From the NCBI GenBank assembly GCA_943842505.1, contig CALTDI010000019.1, positions 17,574 through 81,573 of the forward strand: a stretch of 64,000 bases of DNA, read 5' to 3'. Positions 8,346 through 18,715 of the stretch are shown here, piece after piece. Made by a program: the position numbers and the translations under genes. The DNA comes from an uncultured Pseudomonadales bacterium (GTDB taxonomy: Bacteria > Pseudomonadota > Gammaproteobacteria > Pseudomonadales > Pseudohongiellaceae). Positions within the stretch are counted from its first letter, which is position 1; every line of letters starts with the position of its first letter. A model generated the notes under the pieces. The model saw only the letters and a program-made list of their open reading frames with translations, was not told where the DNA came from and searched no databases.

Positions 8346-8543
8346 GATCGCATCTGCTCTATGTTATTGGAAGTCTCCTGTCGACTCTATAATTAACAAG
8401 CGCTGGCTAGTTCCGCGATGAATTCGATCAGAGCAAAAAACTAAAAAAGGCAGCTCGCGCCGCCTGTGAATGTGCCCATTTTAACCAGAACTGCAGGGCG
8501 GAGCAATTCCCCGTAGAGATAAGTGAGTCGTAAATACCCAAGA

Positions 8544-10080
8544 ATGAACGCCATTGAACTCAAACTCTTCTCCAGCCGTGTCTCGGCGATCTGCGATGAG
8601 ATGGGTACTGTGCTTGCGGCGCACGGCGTTCTCGCCCAATATTAAGGATCGCCTCGACTTCTCCTGTGCCCTGTTCTCAAGCGACGGCAAGCTCTTTGCC
8701 CAGGCAGCACATATACCGGTGCATCTGGGGAGCATGGCTTTCGCCATGGAATCGATAACCGAAAATCGGACTGGCGGAAGGCGATATGCTGGTTTTGAAC
8801 GATCCCTATCTGGGAGGCACTCATCTGCCAGATGTCACTCTCGTGGCGCCAGTGTTCATCGATCAGGGAGGCGCTTGATCGGGTTCGTTGCAAATAGGGC
8901 TCACCACGCAAATATTGGCTGCGACACGCCAGGCTCAATGCCGATATCTTCGCGCCTGGATGAAGAGGGGCTAATCATTCCGCCGACTCTGTTGTACGAA
9001 GCCGGGCAAGTGCAGGAACAGGCGCTTTCCTTGCTGGGGATGGAAGAAGAAAAGCTTAGTGGGGATTTTGCAGCGCAAGCCGGTGCCAATACTCTAGGTG
9101 TACGTAGGCTAAAATCCCTTGTACAGGCGACAGGCCTTGAACGCTATACACAGGGCATGAGGGAGCTTAATGACTACGCGGATCGCATCACGGCAGACAG
9201 CATAAGCGGTTTGGAAGAGGGGGAATATTGCTTCGAAGATTTTCTCGATGATGATGGCTGCGGGCAAGAGAATGTGAGGCTGGCGCTTACGCTGCGTATT
9301 AAGGCTGACTCTCTTGAGTTGGATTTTAGCGAGAGCTCAGAGCAGGTAAGCGGCAATCTTAACTGCCCGGAGTCGGTAGTGGCCGCTGCGGCATTTTACT
9401 GCATACGCTGCCTATTGCCTGGAGACCCTCCAGCCTGTGAAGGCTTGTTCAGGCGCATTCATCTGCAGACTAAATTAGGTTCGATAGTAAATGCCATGCG
9501 ACCGGCGGCTGTCGCGGCGGGCAATGTCGAAACTTCCAGCCGTCTGGTCGATCTCGTCTTTGGTGCGTTGGCTCAGGCACTTCCGCTAAGGATTCCGGCG
9601 GCCAGTCAAGGCACGATGAATAATGTAGCTATGGGGCGCATAGACAATGAGTCCGGTGAGCGCTGGGATTATTATGAAACCCTGGCGGGAGGAATTGGCG
9701 CTGGGCCAAACACGCAAGGCCGTGATGCCGTGCACAGCCATATGACAAATACGCTAAACACCCCGATTGAAAGTCTGGAAATGCACTATCCCTTGCGTGT
9801 CCACCGCTATGCAATTCGCAGAGGCAGTGGCGGCAAGGGTAAGCACTCAGGCGGCGCAGGGATTGTGCGTGAATATGAATTCCTGGAGCAGGCGCAATTG
9901 AGCCTGCTTAGTGAGCGGCGCCGGCTTTTGCCCTGGGGCTTGCAGGGCGGCGGTCCAGGCAAAAGCGGCAGGAACTCATTGAATGGCGCGGCTCTGCCCG
10001 GCAAATGTTCTGTTTCGGTAAAAAAGGGAGACAGGCTGTTAATAGAAACCCCGGGCGGCGGCGCGTGGGGAAAGTGCTAG
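8544..10080 (+). pseudogene. hydantoinase B / oxoprolinase family protein, reading frame broken three times
   Basis: Family members are the B subunit of ATP-dependent hydantoinase, oxoprolinase or acetone-carboxylase-like enzymes. The start ATG 8544 gives MNAIELKLFSSRVSAICDE.., which breaks by one extra base near 8613, just before LRRTAFSPNIKDRLDFSCA. A second extra base near 8765 and a missing base near 8874 place GDMLVLNDPYLGGTHLPDV in a different frame from its flanks. From IGFVANRAHHANIG the frame is open to the typical C-terminus, GAGIVREYEFLEQAQLSLLS and ETPGGGAWGKC. Net length is about 511 codons, normal for HyuB. No hyuA partner gene is adjacent, which is unusual. It diverges from argF across about 200 bp. 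Confidence 0.8.
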
Positions 10081-10276
10081 CCACTTGAATTTCTGTGATT
10101 GACCACCATCCATTAAAGGACTGGACGGGGAAAGCCCCTGTCGATATTTCGGCATGGATGTAGGCGGCATTGCTGACAAATCACTAGTGGCGTTGTAAAC
10201 TCCGGCGCTCGCCATAAGACATATCAAACTCGGTCGCTGTGGCAAACAAACTAATTAGGCTAGCGAGGCAGTATAA

Positions 10277-10597
10277 ATGAGCATTGAAGAAACTATTAAA
10301 GAGCAAATCGATTCAAATAGCATTTTGCTCTACATGAAGGGAAATCCAGAGCAGCCGCAGTGTGGCTTTTCTGCACAGGTAACGCAGATGCTAATGTCCT
10401 GTGGCAAGCGATTTGCCTATGTCGATATTCTGGCGAATCCTGATGTGCGTTCCACGCTACCCTCAATATCTAATTGGCCAACGTTCCCGCAACTATTCGT
10501 GAAGGGCGAACTCGTTGGTGGCTGCGATATCGTTACCGAAATGCATGAGAAAGGTGAGCTTCAGGCCCTGGTCGATACTGTAGAAGTCGAAGCTTAG
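10277..10597 (+). CDS. grxD: monothiol glutaredoxin (Grx4/GrxD type)
   Basis: 106 residues with the single-cysteine CGFS motif at 29-32 (KGNPEQPQCGFSAQ), the WPTFPQLFVKGELVGGCDIV glutathione-binding stretch and an EMHEKGEL C-terminus. Family members carry a glutathione-bound [2Fe-2S] cluster, often with BolA, and serve iron-sulfur trafficking and iron sensing. The start ATG follows GCGAGGCAGTATAA. It stands alone between the hydantoinase gene and rnt, which converges on it. Confidence 0.95.
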   Translation: MSIEETIKEQIDSNSILLYMKGNPEQPQCGFSAQVTQMLMSCGKRFAYVDILANPDVRSTLPSISNWPTFPQLFVKGELVGGCDIVTEMHEKGELQALVDTVEVEA

Positions 10598-10665
10598 TAG
10601 CGATGTCTGCGTGGGGCGGTTTGGCTTTATGCTTGAAAGTTCTCGCGGGATTAGGGTCTCAAGCC

Positions 10666-11326
10666 TTAACTCTTTCGAGTCGTACCAAGAGGCCAGCCGC
10701 CAAGTTCCTGCCAAGTATTTACGATCTTACAATATAACTCCGCAGTTTTTTGGGCATCATACCGGGCCGAGTGTGCCTCGTCGTTATTGAAGTCTATCCC
10801 CGCTGCCTCACAGGCTCTTGCTAACACAGTTTGGCCGTAAGCCAAGCCGCTTAACGTGGCGGTATCGAAGCAGGAGAACGGATGAAACGGATTTCTTTTT
10901 AGCTTGTGCCTCTCACTAGAAGCATTGATGAACCCTAGGTCGAAATGTGCGTTGTGTCCGACTAATATCGCTCGCTTACAGTGGTTCGCTTTTAATTGCG
11001 TCACGAACCATGCCGAACATTGTCTGCATGACCTCTCTCTCCGGTCGCGCCACGCGCAGCGGATGAAAAGGATCGATGCCAGTAAACTTCAATGCAGCTT
11101 CTTCGAGTTTAAGTCCTTCGAAAGGAATGATGCGATGGAAATAGGTCTGTTCGATCCCCAGAATTCCATTGTCGTCCATGCCCAGTATCACCGCGGATAT
11201 TTCTAGCATGGCATCGGTCTGGGAATTAAATCCCCCGGTCTCGATATCGACAACCACAGGGAGGAAGGTGCGAAACCGGTTCGCAAGCAAATAGTTGGAT
11301 TCTTCTTGAGAGTCGAAATCGCTCAT
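10666..11326 (-). pseudogene. rnt: ribonuclease T, frame broken once
   Basis: RNase T is a DEDD 3'-5' exoribonuclease that trims tRNA and other stable RNAs. The N-terminal part (11326 to about 10990) carries the first catalytic motif, VVVDIETGGFN. The C-terminal part carries [14 protein letters not shown] and the last motif [19 protein letters not shown]. The parts are in different frames and join near an AAAA run at about 10990-10997. Removing one A reads ..[20 protein letters not shown].., matching family sequence through the junction. The total of about 219 codons is normal. The start ATG shares one base with the pyrC stop (TAATG), so the gene is coupled to pyrC. The break is probably a homopolymer error. 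Confidence 0.88.
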
Positions 11327-12372
11327 TAAGTAGTCTCTTCGATAGACCAGGAGACGGTTTCGCCTGCTCGCATGGGAATCACAGTGCTGTCGCCAAAGAT
11401 ATATTCGGCGGGCACACTGAGGGGGTTCTTGCTAAGAGTTATCTGTGCAGAATTACGTGGAAGCTTGTAAAAGTCTGCGCCAAAAAAACTGGCAAAGCCT
11501 TCAAGTTTGTCGAGCGCGTTCGCCGCTTCGAAAATCTCTGCATACAACTCAAGTGCCGCATGGGCAGAATAGATGCCTGCGCAACCGCAGGAGGTTTCCT
11601 TGGTCTCAATGGCGTGAGGTGCCGAATCCGTGCCGAGGAAAAACTTTGGGCTTCCGCTAGTAGCCGCTTCGATGAGCGCTCTGCGATGGCTACTTCTTTT
11701 CAGAATAGGCAGGCAGTAATAATGCGGCTTGACCCCACCGACTAATAGATCGTTTCGGTCCAGCATTAGATGATGTGGCGTGAGAGTGGCGGCAACGTTG
11801 TCGCCCTGGCTATTGACGAAGTCCACGGCCTCTTTCGTGGTAATGTGCTCGAGCACGATCTTCAGCTTGGGAAATTTTTGCGTTAGCGGGCTTAGGACAT
11901 TGTCTATAAAGACACGCTCTCTATCGAAGATATCGACATGCTCGTCTGTTACCTCGCCATGAATAAGAAGAGGGAGCCCTAGTTCAGCCATCTCTTCGAT
12001 AGCCGGATAGACGCATTCGAGTTCCGCTACACCACTTTCTGAATTTGTCGTGGCGCCTGCAGGGTAGAACTTGATAGCGTGAACGCACTGCTCGTCATAG
12101 GCACGCTGTACTTCTTCTGGGTCCAGTTTTTCTGTTAGATAGAGGGTCATCAGTGGCTCGAAACTGCGGCCCTCGGGTATATGAGAGATGATTCTCTGCC
12201 TATAGGCCAGAGCTTGCTCGACAGTAGTCACTGGCGGTTTTAGGTTCGGCATGACTATGGCTCTGGCGAAGGTGCGAGAGCTATGGGGGACAGTGGTAGA
12301 GAGTGTCTCACCGTCTCGCAGATGCAAGTGCCAGTCATCGGGCTGGGTAAGTCTGAGAGTTTTGGAGCTCAT
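11326..12372 (-). CDS. pyrC: dihydroorotase
   Basis: 348 residues, the short E. coli-type PyrC. It closes N-carbamoyl-aspartate to dihydroorotate in pyrimidine synthesis. The HLHLRDG metal motif is at 16-22, [16 protein letters not shown] contains the Lys expected to be carbamylated, [10 protein letters not shown] and [10 protein letters not shown] give the further zinc-ligand His residues, and FLGTDSAPH provides the catalytic Asp. The frame is intact. rnt follows with a one-base TAATG overlap. pyrF of the same pathway lies at the other end of the window. Confidence 0.96.
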   Translation of the reverse strand: MSSKTLRLTQPDDWHLHLRDGETLSTTVPHSSRTFARAIVMPNLKPPVTTVEQALAYRQRIISHIPEGRSFEPLMTLYLTEKLDPEEVQRAYDEQCVHAIKFYPAGATTNSESGVAELECVYPAIEEMAELGLPLLIHGEVTDEHVDIFDRERVFIDNVLSPLTQKFPKLKIVLEHITTKEAVDFVNSQGDNVAATLTPHHLMLDRNDLLVGGVKPHYYCLPILKRSSHRRALIEAATSGSPKFFLGTDSAPHAIETKETSCGCAGIYSAHAALELYAEIFEAANALDKLEGFASFFGADFYKLPRNSAQITLSKNPLSVPAEYIFGDSTVIPMRAGETVSWSIEETT

Positions 12373-12691
12373 TGCAGTGTTTCTATTGATTCCGATGTGT
12401 GATGGCTGCGCTATTGTAACGGAATAAGGCTTCCAGCTGAATTGCCCATTTGTATTGATTCAGCGCGCTCTGCCACAAAAAATTCAATAGCCACCATGGG
12501 TAGTTATCAGAAGCGTCGGTTGGTGCTAGAATACGCGTCCTTTTTCGTGCCAAGGCTTGTAAACTCAGCGTTTGGCACATTTACACACTTTTCGACTTTT
12601 TGAGCAGTTTTTCAATGCTCTATCAGTTTAGTGATATCAGTTGAGTTGCTCTGGGTTTTCACCAGGGTAGGGTTGGCTTAGGAGCTGGGTT

Positions 12692-13903
12692 ATGTCAGAT
12701 ATAAACAAGGTGGTTTTAGCTTACTCGGGGGGGCTCGATACCTCGGTTATAGCGAAATGGTTAACGCAAACTTACGGATGTGAGGTCGTAACCTTTACTG
12801 CCGATATCGGTCAGGGAGAAGAGGTAGAGCCGGCGCGAACGAAAGCTGAGGCGATGGGTATCAAAGAGATCTACATCGAAGATCTGCGCGAGGAATTCGT
12901 GCGTGACTACGTTAATCCGATGTTTCGTGCCAACGCCATTTACGAGGGTGAATACCTGTTAGGCACATCTATTGCTCGGCCACTGATCGCTAAGCGCCTC
13001 GTGGAGATTGCAGCGGAAACGGGTGCGGATGCCATATCTCATGGCGCTACGGGCAAGGGTAATGATCAGGTCAGGTTTGAATTGGGTGCCTATGCCTTGA
13101 GCCCCGGCATCAAAGTTATTGCGCCATGGCGCGACTGGGATCTCAACTCTAGAGATAAATTGTTGGCGTATTGTGCTGCGAATGACATCCCAGTGGAGAA
13201 GAAGCGCGGCACCAAGTCTCCGTACTCTATGGATGCGAATCTATTACATATCTCCTATGAGGGTGATGTGTTGGAAGACCCGGGCGCGGAGCCCGAAGAC
13301 GCTATGTGGCTTTGGTCGGTGTCACCCGAGAATGCACCGGATACGGCTACTTACATTGAGCTGGAATATGAGCGCGGCGATATTGTTGCTATCGATGGTG
13401 AGAAGATGTCGCCTGCCAAGGTTCTGGAGCAGCTTAATCGTATAGCTGGAGCGAACGGAATCGGTAGGGCAGATATCGTAGAGAATCGCTACGTTGGCAT
13501 GAAATCACGCGGTTGCTATGAGACACCTGGTGGCACCGTCATGCTCAAGGCACATAGAGCTATTGAGTCATTGACACTGGATCGTGAACTGGCTCATCTG
13601 AAAGACGACCTGATGCCTCGCTATGCCACTCTGGTCTATAACGGTTATTGGTTTGCCCCGGAACGCTACGCGCTACAGGCGATGATCGATGAGTCGCAGA
13701 AATTTGTTAACGGCAGGGTTCGCTTGAAGCTGTACAAGGGCAATGTCATTGTAGTCGGCAGGGATTCTGAGAATTCACTGTTTGATGAAGATATCGCGAC
13801 GTTCGAGGACGATGCTGGTGCTTACAATCAGGGCGATGCGGAAGGCTTTATCAAGCTGAATGCATTGCGACTCAGAATTGCGGCACTGAAAGGGCGCCTG
13901 TAG
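12692..13903 (+). CDS. argG: argininosuccinate synthase
   Basis: 403 residues. It joins citrulline and aspartate using ATP, following Arg[16 protein letters not shown] near the N-terminus is the ATP-pyrophosphatase P-loop; [15 protein letters not shown] and [18 protein letters not shown] are conserved substrate-binding stretches; [19 protein letters not shown] completes the core. The start ATG follows TTAGGAGCTGGGTT, a good ribosome-binding site. A 320-bp upstream gap to pyrC presumably contains its promoter. It converges on nth with a 16-bp gap. argF and argG are 4 kb apart rather than in an arg operon. Confidence 0.97.
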   Translation: MSDINKVVLAYSGGLDTSVIAKWLTQTYGCEVVTFTADIGQGEEVEPARTKAEAMGIKEIYIEDLREEFVRDYVNPMFRANAIYEGEYLLGTSIARPLIAKRLVEIAAETGADAISHGATGKGNDQVRFELGAYALSPGIKVIAPWRDWDLNSRDKLLAYCAANDIPVEKKRGTKSPYSMDANLLHISYEGDVLEDPGAEPEDAMWLWSVSPENAPDTATYIELEYERGDIVAIDGEKMSPAKVLEQLNRIAGANGIGRADIVENRYVGMKSRGCYETPGGTVMLKAHRAIESLTLDRELAHLKDDLMPRYATLVYNGYWFAPERYALQAMIDESQKFVNGRVRLKLYKGNVIVVGRDSENSLFDEDIATFEDDAGAYNQGDAEGFIKLNALRLRIAALKGRL

Positions 13904-13919
13904 GAGTTAAGGCTTTTCC

Positions 13920-14555
13920 TTACTCATAGACCTTCTTGCGAAATTCGCAGAGGTCTTCAATTACGCAGGCTCCGCAACGGGGCTTGCGCGCCAGGCAGAT
14001 ATATCTGCCCTGCAGAATCAGCCAGTGATGAGCGTCGAGTAGAAATTCCTCGGGGACGAGTTTTATAAGACGGCGTTCTACTTCCAATACATTCTTCCCA
14101 GGGGCGATGCCAGTGCGATTCGATACCCTGAATATATGCGTATCTACCGCCATGGCTATTTGGCGGAAAGCGGTATTCAACACTACGTTAGCGGTCTTCC
14201 TTCCTACGCCGGGCAAGGCTTCGAGAAGCTCGCGCTGATCCGGCACTACGGAATCATGCTGCTCGATTAGCATTTCGCAGGTCTTGATCACGTTCACCGC
14301 TTTGGTGTTAAACAGGCCAATTGTCTTGATGAATTTCTTTAATCCGGGCACGCCCAGCGCAAATATTTGTTCGGGTGTGTTCGCAACTGCGTAGAGCTTT
14401 TCTGTAGCCTTATTGACGCTCACGTCGGTCGCCTGAGCGGAGAGAATTACCGATATGAGTAATTCGAAGGTGCTGCTGTATTTTAACTCCGTTCTTGGTT
14501 CCGGGTTTTCATTTCTGAGACGCGTAAATATCTGCGTTCTTTTTTCCTTATTCAT
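13920..14555 (-). CDS. nth: endonuclease III
   Basis: 211 residues. This base-excision repair glycosylase/AP lyase acts on oxidised pyrimidines. The helix-hairpin-helix LPGVGRKTANVVLNTAF includes the catalytic Lys, VDTHIFRVSNRTGIA contains the catalytic Asp, and the C-terminal cluster C-x6-C-x2-C-x5-C (CLARKPRCGACVIEDLC) binds [4Fe-4S]. Placement directly after the rsx operon is the common gammaproteobacterial order. Confidence 0.97.
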   Translation of the reverse strand: MNKEKRTQIFTRLRNENPEPRTELKYSSTFELLISVILSAQATDVSVNKATEKLYAVANTPEQIFALGVPGLKKFIKTIGLFNTKAVNVIKTCEMLIEQHDSVVPDQRELLEALPGVGRKTANVVLNTAFRQIAMAVDTHIFRVSNRTGIAPGKNVLEVERRLIKLVPEEFLLDAHHWLILQGRYICLARKPRCGACVIEDLCEFRKKVYE

Positions 14556-14579
14556 GCTGTGTGCTTTCCCGGGTTTTGA

Positions 14580-15311
14580 TCAGTCTTTCGGATCGCTTCT
14601 GATTAGGCGGCCCGTAACTCTAGCGCGTTTCGCCGGTATGACAGCGTTTGGCTCATCGGCAGTCTTGTCACCTGCTGAATTACGGATTTTGTTAGTTAGT
14701 GCAACCAATAGGCCCAGCACTATAAAAGCTCCTGCCTGGGTGTCGGCGAATCGAAAGTAGTTGGCGCCAGATTGGCCGCTGCCAACAAGAGAGAGCTCGC
14801 CATTCGCTGGCAGCAATAGTTGCCAATTCGCAAGAACTGTTCCGTTTATAAGCAGTTCTCTACAGCCGGAAAAAAGGAGCAGTGCAATCAGAAAGCCTAG
14901 GCCCGTCTTTAAGCTATCGGGCAGTGCTTCGGTCCACTTGGACTTAGAGGAAACTAACTCCATTCGAATCAAGATAGATATATTGCAGCAGATTAGCGGA
15001 ATATAAATACCCAGGTTTACGAACAGTGGGTAGAAATACAGGGCGGTAATGGTTTCCGCCAGTGTAGTAAAGCTGGCCAGGATCAGCATGAACCAAATTA
15101 GTCGCCATTTGTGCGAGAACTGGCTCGCCAGTAATGACGTGGTGACGCAAGACAGGATGCATACGAGCAGGGTTGCGATGCCCAGGCCTATCCCATAGAC
15201 CAGGCTGCTGGACACGGCGAGCAAGGGGCTTAGCCCAAGCAGTTGCACGAGCACGGGATTGTTTGTCCACACCAGGCCCGGTTTTCCAGCCTGTAGTTCA
15301 AGTTCGCTCAT
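14580..15311 (-). CDS. rsxE: electron transport complex subunit RsxE/RnfE
   Basis: 243 residues, six or more hydrophobic segments. It is an inner-membrane subunit of the Rnf/Rsx complex, which couples ferredoxin/NADH electron transfer to ion movement or, in E. coli, resets SoxR. The motif IYIPLICCNISILIR contains the conserved tandem Cys involved in an iron site in the membrane. The ATG overlaps the rsxD stop (ATGA). In most genomes rsxG lies between rsxD and rsxE; here there is no room for it. The C-terminal tail of about 40 residues is charged and longer than usual. Confidence 0.93.
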   Translation of the reverse strand: MSELELQAGKPGLVWTNNPVLVQLLGLSPLLAVSSSLVYGIGLGIATLLVCILSCVTTSLLASQFSHKWRLIWFMLILASFTTLAETITALYFYPLFVNLGIYIPLICCNISILIRMELVSSKSKWTEALPDSLKTGLGFLIALLLFSGCRELLINGTVLANWQLLLPANGELSLVGSGQSGANYFRFADTQAGAFIVLGLLVALTNKIRNSAGDKTADEPNAVIPAKRARVTGRLIRSDPKD

Positions 15312-16453
15312 GGCTTTGTCGACTCGTTGTTGGCGCGGGATAAGCCCTGCCCAAAGATCCGTGGCCTACAGAATTGATCCAGAGCCGGAGCGCAGAAGTT
15401 GCCGAACAGTACGGCGAACGCTATCGAATCGAGATAGCTGCCCCACACCCTGATTGAGTAAATGGACAGGCCAATGATGATTCCGTAGACGATCTTGCCT
15501 GGCCGTGTGGTAGCGGCACTTACGGGGTCCGTAGCAATGAAAAATGCGCCGATCATGGTGGCACTGCCAAACAGGTGCAGATAGGGCGTGCCATAGATCG
15601 ACACGCTGCCGGGTGCATAGAACAGCGCGGAGACAACGAGGACGGTAGCGATGATGGCCACTGGAATATGCCAGCTTATTATTCTTTTATAGAGTAGCAA
15701 CAGGCCGCCGAACAGGTAGCCGATGTTGATGACTTCCCAGGCTGTTTCGGATTCGCGGGAGAACAGTGATGCCCCGGAGTCCCGTGCTGCTAGCAGGGCG
15801 CTGTGTCCGGCCATCTTGAATTCGATTAGGGGCGTTGCCATGGCTAGACCATCGGTAAATGCCTTCATATCGAAATCGCTAGACGCAGCGAATGGGAAGC
15901 TGAGTAATAGCGCCTGTTTAAAACCACGCCAGCTAAGTGGGCTTAGAATTTCTTGTTCGGCGCCAGCTATGGGTATACCAAGGCTATCGACGGAGAGGGC
16001 TCCTTCTACGACCTCGTTGGGAAGGTGCCAGCTAGTCATCTGAAGGGGGAAAGCCAGGAGCAGCATCGCGTAGCCGCACATCGCGGGGTTAAATGGATTC
16101 TGCCCCAGACCTCCGTAGAGGTGTTTGGCAACTACGATCGCAAAAATTATACCTAGCGCGACCAGCCACCACGGCGCACCGGGTGGGATGCCTATGGCGA
16201 ATAATGCCGCACAGACCAGAGCGCTTCGGTCAGCTAGGTGCAGCGCGATGTTCTTGCCACGCAGGCGTAGCATTGTGGTCTCGGCCGCCAGAGCAAAGAA
16301 TCCGGCAATCAGGATGTTCAGCAGAATCCCATAGCCAAAGAACCAGAGTGAGGCGCAGATACCCGGCAGCAGGGCTAGCAATAGCGTCTGCATAAGTTGT
16401 GCAATATTCTTGCCGCTATGTTGAAAAGGGGCTCTGGTATCCATGTTGCTCAT
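15308..16453 (-). CDS. rsxD: electron transport complex subunit RsxD/RnfD
   Basis: 381 residues with about ten membrane segments. The segment ATDPVSAATTRPGKIVYG includes the Thr that carries covalently bound FMN in this family. LGQNPFNPAMCGYAML is another conserved stretch. The start ATG follows the rsxC stop directly. A second ATG three codons later is an alternative start. Confidence 0.94.
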   Translation of the reverse strand: MSNMDTRAPFQHSGKNIAQLMQTLLLALLPGICASLWFFGYGILLNILIAGFFALAAETTMLRLRGKNIALHLADRSALVCAALFAIGIPPGAPWWLVALGIIFAIVVAKHLYGGLGQNPFNPAMCGYAMLLLAFPLQMTSWHLPNEVVEGALSVDSLGIPIAGAEQEILSPLSWRGFKQALLLSFPFAASSDFDMKAFTDGLAMATPLIEFKMAGHSALLAARDSGASLFSRESETAWEVINIGYLFGGLLLLYKRIISWHIPVAIIATVLVVSALFYAPGSVSIYGTPYLHLFGSATMIGAFFIATDPVSAATTRPGKIVYGIIIGLSIYSIRVWGSYLDSIAFAVLFGNFCAPALDQFCRPRIFGQGLSRANNESTKP

Positions 16454-18127
16454 CTATTTAGGCTTGTCCTGCTCCGAGGCAACACTCTTGCTCTCAGCTC
16501 TGCGTGCCTTGACTCGTGCCACGGCTGCCGCGATCTCTCTGCTGGCTTTCTCTTTCGAGAAAAATTCCTGCCCGTCGCCATTGCTACTCACAGACTCTCC
16601 TGACTCTCCTGACTCTGCTGCCGGCTTGTTTGCTGGCGCGGCTTTTGTTCTTGTTGGAGCCTGGTCTTTCTCTTTCTTTATTCGATACTGGTGATATTGA
16701 AAGCGTTGCTGCCAAGCCTCGCTGCGCTCATGGTTGGTTCGGCCGGCTTCTATTGCTGCCTTGCTGTCCTGATATATACTAACTAATGGTATATGGCTTG
16801 GGCACACGTAGTCGCAGGCGCCGCATTCGATGCAATCCATAAGGCCATGTTCCAGTAGTTGGCTGTTGTTTTCGGTCTTGCTGAAAGCTAGCAGTTGCTG
16901 TGGAAGTAATCGCACGGGACAGGCATCTGCGCAGAAGCCGCAGCGTATACAGGCCTGTGTCTCGGCGGGGGGTGCAAGCTCGGCAGAGCCTGCGGCGATT
17001 AGGCAGTTTGTGGTCTTGCTCACAGCGGCATTGTCACTGGGCAACTGCAGTCCCATAAGTGATCCTCCCAAGACTGTCTTGGCTCGGAGGCTCTTATCGA
17101 TTCCACAGATGTCGAATAGAAACTCAACAGAGCAGCCAATCAGAGCCTCGAAGTTCTTCGGGGTCTTCAATGCCTGGCCACTCAATGTAGTGATTCGACT
17201 TATACAGGGTTTTCCCTGGGCAACTGCTTGAAAAGCTGCATAGCTGGTGCCGGCATTGTGCACTAGCACGCCATGCCGCGCAGGCAGTTGGCCGGACGGT
17301 ATTTCAATGCCCGCTACAGATTGGATGAGTTGCTTCTCGGAACCCGCCGGATACTTGCTCGCTACGAGTATGAGTTCACAATTTTCAGCGATGTTAGTCT
17401 GAGCTTCTATAGCCTGTTCAAGAGCCTGTATCGCATCTGGCTTGCTTGATTCGATAGCGATTACGCAGCGGCGGGCAGAGCTCGCTCGTTGCAGGATCGC
17501 GGCGCCAGTAACGACCCCTTCTGCACGTTCCCTGATCAGTGCCTCATCTGCGCTTATATAAGGCTCACACTCGGCCGCATTGATAATGAGTAGATCGACA
17601 GCTTGATGCGCTGCCGAGTCAATTTTGTCTGCCGCAGGAAATCCCGCTCCGCCCATTCCTACTATTCCGGCACGACGAATTGCCGTGACTAGTTCCTCAC
17701 TAGCGAGTTGTCTGTAGTCGACAGCAGGCTCGAGTGGAAGCGACGTATCGAGACCGTCTGTTGTGAGGACTATGCAAACTTGTTTCTGCTGGGAGTGATC
17801 GGCAACGTAGGCTTCTTCAATCGCGCTGACTATTCCCGACGTGGGGGCGTGGACGGGAATGCAGCTGCGCCCTTGTGCGCTCATCTGAAGCTGTGCCAGC
17901 TTCTGATACTTGTGTACATGGTCCCCAGCCGCTATGCATAGGGTAATTGTGCCACTTTTAGTCGCTCCAACAGGTATCTTTAGTTGCGGCGGTATAGGCA
18001 TAGGCATGATGCGCGAGCGCAGGCTGTGCTCTTTGTGTGTTGGGGGCTTGATTCCGCCAGCAGTGCGCCTGGTGCTCAGCGATGTCCCGACTCCTAGCAT
18101 CGATTGAATTCGCTGCAATGGGCTCAA
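16454..18127 (-). CDS. rsxC: electron transport complex subunit RsxC/RnfC
   Basis: 557 residues, peripheral NADH/FMN-binding subunit. The N-terminus has [13 protein letters not shown], typical of the family. [16 protein letters not shown] is the flavin/NADH-binding loop, [12 protein letters not shown] follows it, and two 4Fe-4S motifs are seen, [12 protein letters not shown] and [12 protein letters not shown]. The start appears to be TTG within a 4-bp TTGA overlap with rsxB; an ATG ten codons later is an alternative. The C-terminal region is charged and repetitive (ESGESGES at DNA 16593-16618), as is common in RsxC. Confidence 0.94.
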   Translation of the reverse strand: MSPLQRIQSMLGVGTSLSTRRTAGGIKPPTHKEHSLRSRIMPMPIPPQLKIPVGATKSGTITLCIAAGDHVHKYQKLAQLQMSAQGRSCIPVHAPTSGIVSAIEEAYVADHSQQKQVCIVLTTDGLDTSLPLEPAVDYRQLASEELVTAIRRAGIVGMGGAGFPAADKIDSAAHQAVDLLIINAAECEPYISADEALIRERAEGVVTGAAILQRASSARRCVIAIESSKPDAIQALEQAIEAQTNIAENCELILVASKYPAGSEKQLIQSVAGIEIPSGQLPARHGVLVHNAGTSYAAFQAVAQGKPCISRITTLSGQALKTPKNFEALIGCSVEFLFDICGIDKSLRAKTVLGGSLMGLQLPSDNAAVSKTTNCLIAAGSAELAPPAETQACIRCGFCADACPVRLLPQQLLAFSKTENNSQLLEHGLMDCIECGACDYVCPSHIPLVSIYQDSKAAIEAGRTNHERSEAWQQRFQYHQYRIKKEKDQAPTRTKAAPANKPAAESGESGESVSSNGDGQEFFSKEKASREIAAAVARVKARRAESKSVASEQDKPK

Positions 18128-18714
18128 GGTCTTGCACCTTGCATGTCGTGATTCTTGGAGAATATAACGGCTGGATGGCCGGGTGCATCTTCGTAGTGCT
18201 TAAGCATGTCGATGCAGTCAACAGGACAGGGCTCCACGCAGAGATCGCAGCCGGTGCATTCGGCTTCAATTACCGTGTGCATTAACTTAGGCCCACCAAG
18301 GATCGCGTCAACGGGGCAGGCTTGTATGCACTTGGTGCAGCCTATGCATTCGTCCTCTCGAATCACGGCGACGCTGAACTCTTTAAACTGGCCGTGGGAT
18401 GGATCGAGATTCAGTACAGGATCGTTGAGTAGCTCGGCGAGCTCCAGAATCGTCTCATGGCCGCCGGGTGGGCATCTATTGCTCGCCTCACCCTCACTTA
18501 TTGCTCGAGCATAGGGGAGGCAGCCGGGGTGGCCGCACTGACCACATTGAGTTTGCGGCAGGACGCGATTGATCTGTGTCACCAGGGATTTTTGTGCAGT
18601 CAGCTGATAACACAGGTACTTGTAGATTTTGAGCAGCAGTAACGACGTCGCGAGAATCAGAGCGCCGCTAAGGGAGAGTTGCACCAGCCAAAATGTGTTG
18701 AGGGGAAGCATCAA
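18124..18714 (-). CDS. rsxB: electron transport complex subunit RsxB/RnfB
   Basis: 196 residues. An N-terminal membrane helix is followed by the cluster motif [16 protein letters not shown] and by two ferredoxin-type 4Fe-4S motifs, [14 protein letters not shown] and [17 protein letters not shown]. It passes electrons to the membrane part of the complex. It starts ATGATG just after rsxA (1-bp gap) and overlaps rsxC by 4 bp. Confidence 0.95.
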   Translation of the reverse strand: MMLPLNTFWLVQLSLSGALILATSLLLLKIYKYLCYQLTAQKSLVTQINRVLPQTQCGQCGHPGCLPYARAISEGEASNRCPPGGHETILELAELLNDPVLNLDPSHGQFKEFSVAVIREDECIGCTKCIQACPVDAILGGPKLMHTVIEAECTGCDLCVEPCPVDCIDMLKHYEDAPGHPAVIFSKNHDMQGARP

Positions 18715-18715
18715 T

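Noticed and set aside
16593..16618. GACTCTCCT repeat within rsxC
   Set aside because: Very short; it encodes a Gly-Glu-Ser repeat in the naturally variable RsxC tail.
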